Part shown: positions 43,426-52,182 of the stretch, piece by piece
Numbering within the stretch: the stretch's first letter is position 1
How the letters are laid out: each line of letters opens with the position of its first letter
NCBI RefSeq assembly: GCF_900109095.1
Contig: NZ_FNYZ01000001.1
Location: forward strand, 62,001 to 126,000
Direction: 5' to 3'
Source: Sphingobium sp. AP50
GTDB taxonomy: Bacteria; Pseudomonadota; Alphaproteobacteria; Sphingomonadales; Sphingomonadaceae
DNA length: 64,000 bases
Program-made: the position numbers and the translations under genes
The notes under the pieces: generated by a model
Databases searched by the model: none
What the model saw: the letters and a program-made list of their open reading frames with translations, nothing else
Told to the model about the DNA's origin: nothing

Positions 43426-44058
43426 ATGCGCTCCCCCACGCTCTTCCCCTGGCGCTATGGCATGTTCCTGGCGCTGCTCGTCCTGATCGTCCCGCTGTTA
43501 CTGATCCTGCCCTGGCACGAAGCGGTAATGGCGGGCTTTGATGGCGCGGCAATCGCCTTCATGCTCTCGGTGATCCCGCTGATCGACGCGGATGCCGCAT
43601 CGATGCGGCGCAAGGCGCTGGCGAACGATGCAAATCGGGGCCTCATGCTGCTGCTGACCGGAATCGTCAGTCTGGTGATCCTGGTCGCGGTGGGTGTGGC
43701 CACCAGCCAGCATGGCGGGCCGGACGCGATCAGCATCGCGCTACTGCTGGCGACTTTGCTGATCGCCTGGCTCTTTTCCAACCTCGTCTACGCCATGCAT
43801 TATGCCCATATCTTCTACCTGCCGGGGTCAGCCGGGAAGGACAGGGGTGGGCTGGATTTCCCGGATACGGACGAACCGGGCTATTGGGATTTCCTCTATT
43901 TCGCCTTCACGCTGGGCATGACCTTCCAGACGTCGGACGTCTCGATCGGGTCGACGGTGATGCGCCAGACGGTGCTGTTTCAGTGCCTCGCCGCCTTCCT
44001 GTTCAACCTCGGCATCCTGGCCTTCACCATCAACGTGCTGGGCGGATCAGGCGGCTGA
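43426..44058 (+). CDS. DUF1345 membrane protein
   Basis: Integral membrane protein of 210 residues with about five to six hydrophobic segments and the DUF1345 signature (FPDTDEPGYWDFLYFAFTLG, then MTFQTSDV, then VLFQCLAAFLFN). This family is related in layout to ion-channel-like two-helix modules; function undetermined. I place the start at ATG 43426; an upstream TTG (43390) is less likely. Its last 12 bases overlap tail-to-tail with the next minus-strand gene. Confidence 0.88.
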   Translation: MRSPTLFPWRYGMFLALLVLIVPLLLILPWHEAVMAGFDGAAIAFMLSVIPLIDADAASMRRKALANDANRGLMLLLTGIVSLVILVAVGVATSQHGGPDAISIALLLATLLIAWLFSNLVYAMHYAHIFYLPGSAGKDRGGLDFPDTDEPGYWDFLYFAFTLGMTFQTSDVSIGSTVMRQTVLFQCLAAFLFNLGILAFTINVLGGSGG

Positions 44059-44331
44059 TTCCCATTGGCCCGGCTCATCACGGCCTCTATCGTCACATAA
44101 TATGGCGATGGCTTCCCACCATGCTTCCTCGGGTTGGCGGAGGGCGGTCAGATGGCCATGGCGTAGCCGCGCGCGCCAGATCCGGCCCTTGCGATAAAAA
44201 TGCCAGCGCGAATCGCAGTTGAGCGGAATCTGCTCGAAGGAAGGCTGCCCATTGGCGGGATCGTCGACCTGCCACAATTGCCCGGGAACCTCACGGACGC
44301 TGCCATCGGGAAACTGCACGGCGATGGACAT
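44047..44331 (-). CDS. Hypothetical protein, 94 residues
   Basis: Small soluble protein from ATG 44331 (AGAGGA 8 bases upstream), opening MSIAVQFPDGSVREVPGQLW and containing WHFYRKGRIWRARLRHG. Trp-rich, with no motif known to me. The good ribosome-binding site and protein-like composition support a real gene; it overlaps the 3' end of the DUF1345 gene. Confidence 0.65.
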   Translation of the reverse strand: MSIAVQFPDGSVREVPGQLWQVDDPANGQPSFEQIPLNCDSRWHFYRKGRIWRARLRHGHLTALRQPEEAWWEAIAILCDDRGRDEPGQWESAA

Positions 44332-44480
44332 CGACTTTTTCCTCTTATCAGGCCCGCTCGGCTTCCATAACGATCTGAAATCGCTTCGGTTCACCGGGCG
44401 TCATCGCTTTTGCGACGAATCGCCAGCATCAGGCCCTCTCCTGCCTTCATGGCTTGATTACGAATCTTTGCTAAAGGCTG

Positions 44481-45788
44481 ATGACAATGAGCAAGGCCGA
44501 TCCCTGTCCCAAGTCCGCCGTCAGCCATGGCGTCGGCATCGCTGGCCTGATGGGCCTTGCCGTATGGACGCTGGTGGCGCGCCATTATGGCATGAACGGC
44601 CCCAATGCCGGGCTGGCCGCCGTGGTCGCCTGTGGCCTGCCGATGGTGCTCTGGTCGCTGATCGTCGACAAGGTGCATCGCAACGCTTCGACGGGGATCG
44701 ACTGGCGGGCCGCGCCGCGCCCCTTGCGGGAGGTATTCGACACCAGCATCGTCAAGATCGCCGGGCTGTGGGCGACATGGCTGGCCATCGCTATCTTCTA
44801 CTGCATCGCCCGCTGGTACTGGAGCGGCAGCTATCGTTTCTCGATGGATCTGTTCATGACCGCCGCACCCTGGCTGCTGGTGGCGTCCGTGCCCTATATC
44901 CTCTGGATCGACCGGCGGCTGACCACCCCGAAGGACGCCTGCTACAGCTTTGGCCAATGGGTGATCGGCGGCGCGGCGGGAGCGCCCGACATGGCGCAGG
45001 TCGCCCACCATGCCCGCGCCTGGGCGGTGAAGGGCTTCTTCCTCGCCTTCATGGTGTCGATCGTGCCGGGCAATTTCGCCAGCGTGGTGGAATGGCGGAT
45101 CGACCATGCGCTGTCCCATCCGGTGGCGTTGGTAGGCTTCCTGATCGCGGTCATGTTCATGATCGACGTCTGTCTGGCGACGGTCGGCTATATCCTGACC
45201 TTCAAGCCGCTCGATTCCCACATCCGCACTGCCAACCCTTTATTGGGCGGCTGGCTGGCGGCGCTGATCTGCTACCCGCCCTTCGTGCTGATGGGCGGCG
45301 GCGGCCCGCTTGATTATCATGCGGGCGGCGCGGAATGGGATTATTGGACGCAGGGGTCGAGCGCGCTGCAATGGCTGCTGGGCGGCTGGCTGGTCCTGCT
45401 GACGGGCATTTACGCCTGGGCGACGGTGGCGTTCGGCATCCGCTTTTCCAACCTCACCCATCGCGGCATATTGACCCATGGTCCCTATCGCTGGACGCGC
45501 CACCCGGCTTACCTCTCGAAAAACCTCTTCTGGTGGTTTTCCGCGCTGCCCTTCCTGACGGTCAGTGGATCGCTGACGGACATGGTGCGCAATTGCGCGA
45601 TGCTGACCCTGACCAACGCGGTCTATTATTGGCGCGCGAAGACCGAGGAACAGCATCTGGGCGCCGACCCCGATTATCGCGCCTATAGCGACTGGATGGA
45701 GCGCAACGCGCCCGTCCCGCGCTTCTTCGCCTGGATGACGGGGAAGAAGCGCGAAACGATGGCGGTCACGGCACAGCCAGCGGAATAG
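44481..45788 (+). CDS. Isoprenylcysteine methyltransferase-like membrane protein
   Basis: Polytopic membrane protein of 435 residues with about ten hydrophobic segments. The C-terminal part carries the ICMT/phospholipid-methyltransferase type motif: ILTHGPYRWTRHPAYLSKNL, then RAKTEEQHLGADPDYRAYSD, which binds S-adenosylmethionine in this superfamily. The N-terminal half has no recognised domain. Substrate unknown; bacterial members methylate lipids or small molecules. ATG 44481 is used; ATG 44487 is an equal alternative. Confidence 0.8.
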   Translation: MTMSKADPCPKSAVSHGVGIAGLMGLAVWTLVARHYGMNGPNAGLAAVVACGLPMVLWSLIVDKVHRNASTGIDWRAAPRPLREVFDTSIVKIAGLWATWLAIAIFYCIARWYWSGSYRFSMDLFMTAAPWLLVASVPYILWIDRRLTTPKDACYSFGQWVIGGAAGAPDMAQVAHHARAWAVKGFFLAFMVSIVPGNFASVVEWRIDHALSHPVALVGFLIAVMFMIDVCLATVGYILTFKPLDSHIRTANPLLGGWLAALICYPPFVLMGGGGPLDYHAGGAEWDYWTQGSSALQWLLGGWLVLLTGIYAWATVAFGIRFSNLTHRGILTHGPYRWTRHPAYLSKNLFWWFSALPFLTVSGSLTDMVRNCAMLTLTNAVYYWRAKTEEQHLGADPDYRAYSDWMERNAPVPRFFAWMTGKKRETMAVTAQPAE

Positions 45789-45791
45789 AGG

Positions 45792-47165
45792 TCAGAAGCT
45801 CTCTTCGCTGTAGACCTTGCTCAGGTCGCCACCCCATTCGCCATGATAGCGTTCCAGCAGCCGTTCGGCGTTGGTCTTGCCCGATGAAACCACTTCGTCG
45901 AGGAAGGACAGATAGCCCGTCTCATTGTCGCCCGCGCCGTTGAGGCGATTGCGTGCGGCAAGGCCCGAGCGCGCAATGTCGACCACTTCCTTGGCAATGT
46001 CGCGCAGCTTGGCGCCACCGCCGATCGGCGCGTCGAGGCCCAGCTTGGGCACGCTATCGCGCAGCACCTGCCGTTCTTCCATGCTCCAGTCCTTGACCAC
46101 GTCCCACGCTGCATCGAGCGCGCCCTGATCATAGAGCAGACCGACCCACAAGGCGGGCAGCGCACAGATTCGGTTCCATGGCCCGCCATCGGCGCCGCGC
46201 ATTTCCAGGAAGCTCTTCATCCGCACTTCGGGGAAGGCGGTGGAGAGATGATCTTCCCAGTCCTTCTCGGTCGGCTTCTCGCCCGGCAGGACGGACAGCT
46301 TGCCGTCAAGGAAGTCGCGGAAGGAGAGGCCCGCCGCATCGATATAGCCGCCGTCGCGATAGACGAAATACATCGGCACATCGAGCGCATAGTCGGCATA
46401 ACGCTCGTACCCGAAACCGTCCTCGAACACGAAGGGCAGCATGCCGGTGCGGTGCGGGTCGGTGTCCGACCAGATATGGCTGCGATAGGACAGGAAGCCG
46501 TTAGGCTTGCCGTCGGTGAAGGGCGAATTGGCGAACAGCGCCGTCGCCAGCGGCTGAAGCGCCAGCGAAACGCGGAACTTCTGCGCCATGTCCGCCTCGC
46601 TGCCATAGTCGAGGTTGGTCTGGATGGTGCAGGTGCGCAGCATCATGTCCAGGCCCATCGACCCCACGCGCGGCATGTGCCGCAGCATGATGTCATAACG
46701 GCCCTTGGGCATGATGGGCAGCTCTTCGCGGCTCTTGTCCGGCCACATGCCCAGGCCCAGGAATCCCAGGCCCAGCATATCGCCGACATATTTCACCTGC
46801 TCCAGATGGCGGCCGGTTTCGGCGCAGGTCTGGTGCAGATTGTCGAGCGGCGCGCCAGACAGTTCCAACTGCCCCGCCGGCTCCAGACTGATGGTGCCGT
46901 CGGCGCCGGAAAGGGCGATGATATTCTCGCCCTCGAACACCGGGTTCCAGCCATAGCGGGTCAGGCCGATCAGCAGGGTGTGGATGCCGCCCTTTTCCTC
47001 ATAGGCCGGGGCGTGATGGTCCTTGCGGCTATAGACGAATTTCTCATGCTCGGTCCCGATGCGCCAGCGTTCCTTGGGCTTTTCGCCCTTGGAAAAGGCC
47101 GCGATCAACTGGTCGCGGCTTTCGATGACGGGATCATGATCCCCGGAGTCGGTTCTAGTGCTCAT
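45792..47165 (-). CDS. gshA: Glutamate-cysteine ligase
   Basis: First enzyme of glutathione synthesis, 457 residues, joining glutamate and cysteine with ATP. It belongs to the plant/alphaproteobacterial class (GCS2-like): WRIGTEHEKFVYSRKDHHAP near 34-53, SLEPAGQLELSGAPL, MPRVGSMGLDMMLRTCTIQ and SFLEMRGADGGPWN are typical. Lies 99 bases downstream of rsmE on the same strand. Glutathione made here is the cofactor of the gloAB pathway at 36.7 kb. Confidence 0.93.
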   Translation of the reverse strand: MSTRTDSGDHDPVIESRDQLIAAFSKGEKPKERWRIGTEHEKFVYSRKDHHAPAYEEKGGIHTLLIGLTRYGWNPVFEGENIIALSGADGTISLEPAGQLELSGAPLDNLHQTCAETGRHLEQVKYVGDMLGLGFLGLGMWPDKSREELPIMPKGRYDIMLRHMPRVGSMGLDMMLRTCTIQTNLDYGSEADMAQKFRVSLALQPLATALFANSPFTDGKPNGFLSYRSHIWSDTDPHRTGMLPFVFEDGFGYERYADYALDVPMYFVYRDGGYIDAAGLSFRDFLDGKLSVLPGEKPTEKDWEDHLSTAFPEVRMKSFLEMRGADGGPWNRICALPALWVGLLYDQGALDAAWDVVKDWSMEERQVLRDSVPKLGLDAPIGGGAKLRDIAKEVVDIARSGLAARNRLNGAGDNETGYLSFLDEVVSSGKTNAERLLERYHGEWGGDLSKVYSEESF

Positions 47166-47264
47166 GCCCCGCCCTTAGTGCTTCCCCAACGCGCGTCAAA
47201 CAAGAGCGCGCGGCCGACAGATAAGTTGCCCCTATGCGAACTGCAATAAGATGGCGGAATGAAA

Positions 47265-48038
47265 CTATTTCCAATCGCCATTCACGGTCATCCAGGCCGC
47301 CGTCGCGGCGATCGCAGCCGTCTCCGCGCGCAGGATGCGCGGGCCGAGCGACACCGGCACCGCGCCCGGCGTGGCGCGGATCGCCTCGCGCTCGGCCGGG
47401 TCGAAACCGCCCTCCGGCCCGACCAGAAAGGCCGCCGGGCCGGGATGACTGCGCAGCGTCGCCTCCAGCGGCGCGCCGCCAGTTTCGTCGGCGAAGAAGA
47501 GGTGCCGGTCGGTCGGCCAGCCTTTGAGCAGTGCGTCCAGCTTCACCATCTCGGAAAGTTCCGGCAGCGCGGTGCGCCCGCACTGCTCCGCCGCCTCAAC
47601 CAGATGGGCGTGCAGCCGATCGAGGTTCAACTTATCCACAACCGCCCGACGGGTCAGCACCGGCTGGAGCCGGGCGACGCCCAGTTCGCACGCCTTCTCC
47701 GCGATCAGGTCGATCCGCCCCTTCTTGATCGGGGCGCAGCAGAGCCAGAAATCGGGAACGATTTCGGGCGGCTTGGTCTGGCTGATACATTCCAGCACCA
47801 GATCGCGCTTGCGGATATCGCGGACCCGCGCCGCCCATTCGCCGGACCGGCCGTCGAACAGCAGCACGATATCATCGGCCTTCACCCGCATGACGCTGAT
47901 CAGATAATGGGCCGGGTTGCCGTCCACCGGCACGGCGACGCCTTCGCCCAACTGGGTTTCGACATGCAGGCGCGGCGCGCTTTGCGGGGGCCAGGCGGGG
48001 GTTGCGGTCACATGCGTCTCTTGTCTTGCCGGATACAT
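47265..48038 (-). CDS. rsmE: 16S rRNA (uracil1498-N3)-methyltransferase RsmE
   Basis: SPOUT-fold methyltransferase of 257 residues acting on 16S rRNA in the 30S subunit. An N-terminal PUA-like domain (HYLISVMRVKADDIVLLFDG) precedes the knotted SAM site: FLVGPEGGFDPAERE and VSLGPRILRAETAA. ATG 48038 has AGGGAAG 4 bases upstream and replaces the much longer open frame that reaches 48245 through the divergent ubiA gene. Confidence 0.94.
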   Translation of the reverse strand: MYPARQETHVTATPAWPPQSAPRLHVETQLGEGVAVPVDGNPAHYLISVMRVKADDIVLLFDGRSGEWAARVRDIRKRDLVLECISQTKPPEIVPDFWLCCAPIKKGRIDLIAEKACELGVARLQPVLTRRAVVDKLNLDRLHAHLVEAAEQCGRTALPELSEMVKLDALLKGWPTDRHLFFADETGGAPLEATLRSHPGPAAFLVGPEGGFDPAEREAIRATPGAVPVSLGPRILRAETAAIAATAAWMTVNGDWK

Positions 48039-48097
48039 GTTCTTCCCTAAAGAGAAGCATGGCCCTTCGACAAGCGTTAGGGCGAACGGAGTCGCAG

Positions 48098-49006
48098 TTG
48101 AATCAGACCATCGTTCCCGACAGTGAAGCGCGCGGCCTGCTCGCGCGGTTGCCGGATACCCCCCGCACGCTGGCGCAACTGGCGCGATTCGACCGGCCGA
48201 TCGGCTGGTGGCTGCTCTTCTGGCCCGGCGCATGGGCAGTCGCACTGGCGGGCGGCGGCTTTGCGCGCTGGCCGCTGATCGGCTGGCTGCTGCTGGGCAG
48301 CATCGCCATGCGCGGCGCGGGCTGCGTCTTCAACGACATTGTCGACCGTGATCTCGACCGGAAGGTCGCGCGCACCGCTGCGCGTCCGCTCGCCAGCGGT
48401 GCGATGGCGGTCAGGACGGCATGGCTGTGGCTGCTGGCCCTGTGCCTCATCGGTCTGATCGTACTGCTGCAACTCACTTTTTATGCGCAGATCGTGGCGT
48501 TGGGCAGCCTGGCGCTGGTCGCCGCCTATCCGTTCATGAAGCGAATCACCGGCTGGCCGCAGGTCTGGCTGGGCCTCGTCTTTTCCTGGGCGGCGCTGGT
48601 GGGTTGGAGCGAAGTCGCGGGCGCGCTGACGCTGCCGGGTCTGCTCCTTTATGCCGGGTCGATCTTCTGGGTGGTGGGCTATGATACCATCTATGCCCTG
48701 CAGGACAGGGAGGATGACGCGCTGATCGGTATCGGGTCCAGCGCGCTGTCGATGGGGCGGCATGTGCGCGGCGGGGTGACGCTCTGCTACGCACTGGCGC
48801 TGACGCTCTGGGCCTGTGCGATATGGCAAATACGCCCCCAATCGTTAGCCTTGGCAGCCCTGCTGCCCATGGCCGTTCATCTGCTGTGGCAGGTGGGCAC
48901 ATTGAAAGAAGATGGAGTCGATCCGCTGCGTAAATTCCGGTCCAACCGTTTCTCCGGCTTCCTGATGTTCCTGGGCTGCCTTGTCGTGGGGAGCGCTTCA
49001 CTTTGA
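48098..49006 (+). CDS. ubiA: 4-hydroxybenzoate octaprenyltransferase UbiA, TTG start
   Basis: Membrane prenyltransferase of ubiquinone synthesis, 302 residues. Two Asp-rich motifs that bind Mg-prenyl diphosphate are seen: CVFNDIVDRDLDRKVART and YALQDREDD; the rest is helical membrane sequence, opening LARFDRPIGWWLLFWPG. TTG 48098 is preferred because GGAG lies 6 bases before it and the product has the family's usual N-terminus; ATG 48059 is the alternative. The PLD gene starts inside its stop codon. Confidence 0.93.
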   Translation: MNQTIVPDSEARGLLARLPDTPRTLAQLARFDRPIGWWLLFWPGAWAVALAGGGFARWPLIGWLLLGSIAMRGAGCVFNDIVDRDLDRKVARTAARPLASGAMAVRTAWLWLLALCLIGLIVLLQLTFYAQIVALGSLALVAAYPFMKRITGWPQVWLGLVFSWAALVGWSEVAGALTLPGLLLYAGSIFWVVGYDTIYALQDREDDALIGIGSSALSMGRHVRGGVTLCYALALTLWACAIWQIRPQSLALAALLPMAVHLLWQVGTLKEDGVDPLRKFRSNRFSGFLMFLGCLVVGSASL

Positions 49007-50457
49007 CGCCGCAGCCGGGCACGGACTGCTGGCGCGTCGCCCGCGCCGAAAAGGCCAGCGTCATCATCGACGCTGACAATTATTTCCGGCAGGCCCGCGC
49101 CGCCATGCTGAAGGCGACGCGCCGCATCATGCTGATCGGCTGGGATTTCGACCCGGCGATCAGCCTGCTTCGCGAAGATGAGGCAAAGGATGGCGCCCCG
49201 GTCGTGATCGGCGATTTCATCACCTGGCTGGTGGAGCGCACGCCCGAACTGGAAATCTTCCTGCTGCGCTGGGACGTGGGTGCGATGAAATCGATGGTGC
49301 GCCCGTCGCATCTGGTGACGACTTTGCGCTGGATGGCGCATCCGCGCATCACCGTGAAGCTGGACGGCCATCATCCCCCGGCCGCATCCCATCACCAGAA
49401 GATCGTGGTGATCGACGATTGCTTCGCCTTTTGTGGCGGCATCGACATGACCGGCGATCGATGGGACACGCGCCACCATCGCGATGAAGAGCCGGGGCGG
49501 CTCCATCCCGATGGCACACCTTATGGCCCCTGGCATGACGCGACGACGGCACTGATGGGGCCGGTCGCTGCCGCGCTGGGGGAACATGCGCGCAATCGCT
49601 GGGTGGGCGCGGGCGGCGATCCGCTGGAGCCGGTCGACGGCGTGCAGGATTGCTGGCCGGACCATCTGCCCGTGCAATTCGAAGGCGTCGATGTCGCCAT
49701 CGCCCGCACCGCGCCCAAGATGGACGATCAGGAAGAACTGATCGAGATCGAGCAGCTCTACCTGCACCAGATCGCGACGGCGAAGCATCGCATCTATGCC
49801 GAAAGCCAATATTTTGCCTCCCGCCGCATTGCCGAGGCGATCGCCAGGCGGCTGGGCGAACCGGATGGCCCGGAAATCGTCATCGTCAATCCCGAGCAGG
49901 CCGATGGCTGGCTGGAACAGCAGGCGATGGACTCCGCCCGCGCCCGCCTGTTTGAGGCATTGAAGGCGCGCGACACGCATGGCCGCTTCCGCATCTATCA
50001 TCCCTTCACCAGTCGCGGCGTGCCCATCTATGTCCATGCCAAGATATTGATCGTGGATGACCGGCTGATCCGCGTCGGCTCCTCGAACATGAACAACCGG
50101 TCGATGCGGCTGGACACCGAATGCGACGTCTGCATCGATACGGCGCTGCCCGGCAATGACGGGCGGCAGGCGACGATCCTCAAGATTCGCGACGACCTGA
50201 TCGCCGAACATCTCGACCTGCCGGCCGAGCGTGTGTCGGCCGTCATCGCCGAACGCGGCCTGATCGCCGCCATCGAGGAATTGCGCCAGAAGCCGGGCCG
50301 CACCCTGCGTCCCTATGTGACGCCCGACCTCAACGATGTGCAGCAATGGATCGCCGACCATGAGGTGCTGGACCCCGAAGGGCCGGAGGAAATGTTCGAA
50401 CCCGTCAGCGAACGCGGCCTGTTCCGCCGGATGAAGGGCTGGTTCGGGCGGAGCTAG
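49003..50457 (+). CDS. Phospholipase D family protein (cardiolipin synthase-like), TTG start
   Basis: Two-domain phospholipase D/phosphatidyltransferase of 484 residues. Both HKD motifs are intact: HHQKIVVIDDCFAFCGG near 127-143 and VHAKILIVDDRLIRVGS near 344-360. It could make cardiolipin or hydrolyse phospholipids; no membrane helix at the N-terminus, so it differs from classical ClsA. TTG 49003 overlaps the ubiA stop (TTGA). Its TAG stop shares a palindromic CTAG (50454-50457) with the convergent aminotransferase. Confidence 0.9.
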   Translation: MTPQPGTDCWRVARAEKASVIIDADNYFRQARAAMLKATRRIMLIGWDFDPAISLLREDEAKDGAPVVIGDFITWLVERTPELEIFLLRWDVGAMKSMVRPSHLVTTLRWMAHPRITVKLDGHHPPAASHHQKIVVIDDCFAFCGGIDMTGDRWDTRHHRDEEPGRLHPDGTPYGPWHDATTALMGPVAAALGEHARNRWVGAGGDPLEPVDGVQDCWPDHLPVQFEGVDVAIARTAPKMDDQEELIEIEQLYLHQIATAKHRIYAESQYFASRRIAEAIARRLGEPDGPEIVIVNPEQADGWLEQQAMDSARARLFEALKARDTHGRFRIYHPFTSRGVPIYVHAKILIVDDRLIRVGSSNMNNRSMRLDTECDVCIDTALPGNDGRQATILKIRDDLIAEHLDLPAERVSAVIAERGLIAAIEELRQKPGRTLRPYVTPDLNDVQQWIADHEVLDPEGPEEMFEPVSERGLFRRMKGWFGRS

Positions 50458-51560
50458 AGAGTCGCCAGCGCTTCGGCGATCCGCCCCACTGCGACGTCGA
50501 AGCCCTCCGCCTGCTGTGCGAAGCCCAGCCGCATATGGGCGGGATGGCCGAAACAGTCGCCCGGTGCGAGCAATATGCCCTGCGCCGCGAGACTCTGGCA
50601 AAGGGGGCGGCTGTCCCGGCCGTCCACCAGCCAGGGGAAGGCTGTCGTCCCGCCATCCGGCCGCACCCAGTCAAGCCGACCGCCCGATTCCGACACCAGC
50701 CTGTCGAGCATCGCGATATTCTTCTGCGCCACCGAGCGCAGCCGGGTGAGGATGGCATCGCTATGCTGCAAGGCCTGCGTTGCCAGCCGTTCCAGCAAAG
50801 GCGAACTGCTGATCGTGAAATAGCTGCGGGCGTCGATGATGCGCGCGCGCCGGTCGGCATCCGCATCGATCAGCCAGCCCGTGCGCAGGCCCGGCAGCGA
50901 CAGCGCCTTGGACAGGTCGCTGGTGACGATGACATTGGGAATGCCCGCAGCCGAAGGCTGCGGCGCGGCGAAATAGAGCGGGTGATAGACTTCGTCCACC
51001 AGCAACGGCACGCCGCGTTCGGCCAGAGTTGCAGCCAGCGCCTCGATGTCGGCGCGTGGCATGACGGTGCCGGTCGGATTATGCGGCGTGTTGAGGATGA
51101 CCAGCGCCGTGTCGGCATCGACCTGCGCCAGGATCGCGTCGGTGCGCTGCGCGAACCTGTCCGACCTTTCCAGCCGATAGCTGCGTGTTGAGAGTCCCCA
51201 GGCCTGCGCCACCGCCGCATAGGCAGGATAGCCCGGATCGGGCAGGACGATATTCGCGCCCGGCTGTGCGCTCAGGCAGAAGAGGATCGACAGCGCTTCC
51301 GACGATCCGGTGGTGGCAATCACCGCATCCGCTTCCACACCATGAAAGGCGCCGATCGCTTCGCGCAACGGTCGGCTGCCTTCGGGCGGGGCGTAGCTCA
51401 GCACCGTATCATCGATAACCAACGGTGCCGCACTCAGCGCGCACAGGTCCGCAACGCTCCAGCGCGGGCCTGTACTCGATGCCAGATTATAGGCGATCGG
51501 CGGGGTCGCAAAATCATAGCTCGACAGCCAGTGATCGAGGGCGAAGGGGGGCAGGTCCAT
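50454..51560 (-). CDS. PLP-dependent aminotransferase, class I/II
   Basis: Fold-type I aminotransferase of 368 residues. Features: SYAPPEGSRPLREAIGAFHG, ATTGSSEALSILFCL (cofactor phosphate region), ILNTPHNPTGTVMP with the conserved Asn, and the PLP lysine in TSDLSKALSLPGLRTGW near 222. Substrate not predictable; sequences like this are often annotated as aspartate or alanine-type aminotransferase. Shares its stop position with the convergent PLD gene. Confidence 0.9.
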   Translation of the reverse strand: MDLPPFALDHWLSSYDFATPPIAYNLASSTGPRWSVADLCALSAAPLVIDDTVLSYAPPEGSRPLREAIGAFHGVEADAVIATTGSSEALSILFCLSAQPGANIVLPDPGYPAYAAVAQAWGLSTRSYRLERSDRFAQRTDAILAQVDADTALVILNTPHNPTGTVMPRADIEALAATLAERGVPLLVDEVYHPLYFAAPQPSAAGIPNVIVTSDLSKALSLPGLRTGWLIDADADRRARIIDARSYFTISSSPLLERLATQALQHSDAILTRLRSVAQKNIAMLDRLVSESGGRLDWVRPDGGTTAFPWLVDGRDSRPLCQSLAAQGILLAPGDCFGHPAHMRLGFAQQAEGFDVAVGRIAEALATL

Positions 51561-51645
51561 GAGACTACTCCATGATCGGTGCGCCAGCTTCGTCAGTCAG
51601 TGCGCGGCGGCAAGGACCGGTTCCGCATTGCTGGCCTGAACAAAT

Positions 51646-52182
51646 CTACTTGCGCTTGTTTCGCGCAGGTACGGCATGTTCTTCGAGCCGCGCCAGTAAA
51701 TCGGCGGCGCAATCCGGCGGCAGACAGCGTTTGGGGATCACCCAATAAAGTTGCCGAGATAGGTAAAGTTGCATGACGTTCTCTGCGTCATGATATGCAT
51801 GGAACTGCGTCCAAAGCATGTTGGCGTGGCTCGTCTTCGTTTCCAGTCTAATATGCTGTTCATCCCAGCTATAGTGCATGCTTCCCTGAAGCCCGGCTTG
51901 CTCCTCGAACTGCCGACGCGCGGCGCGTGGGATGAAAATTGCATAATTGCCCCAGAAGGAAGCTATTCCCACCGTAAGAGCGGTGATCAGCACGATGTTG
52001 TCCGACCAGCCTCCCATAACCTGCGGTCCGACCACAATGACGAGAGCGACGATAAGCACAATCAAGATGCCCAATATCGGTATGGCCCAACGCAAGAATC
52101 GTAAGTTACCAAGATAATGATGACGCGCAGCGGCAGCGACATCTTCGCCGGTCAGTTGGACTGTTGCTTCAAATTGCCTCAT
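51646..52182 (-). CDS. YcxB-like membrane protein
   Basis: Protein of 178 residues with two adjacent membrane helices (about 29-50 and 62-82) and a cytoplasmic C-terminal domain (SMHYSWDEQHIRLETKTSHA, WTQFHAYHDAENVMQLYLS) typical of the YcxB family. Function unknown. Its start overlaps the smc stop (ATGA), so it is read from the smc transcript. Confidence 0.82.
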   Translation of the reverse strand: MRQFEATVQLTGEDVAAAARHHYLGNLRFLRWAIPILGILIVLIVALVIVVGPQVMGGWSDNIVLITALTVGIASFWGNYAIFIPRAARRQFEEQAGLQGSMHYSWDEQHIRLETKTSHANMLWTQFHAYHDAENVMQLYLSRQLYWVIPKRCLPPDCAADLLARLEEHAVPARNKRK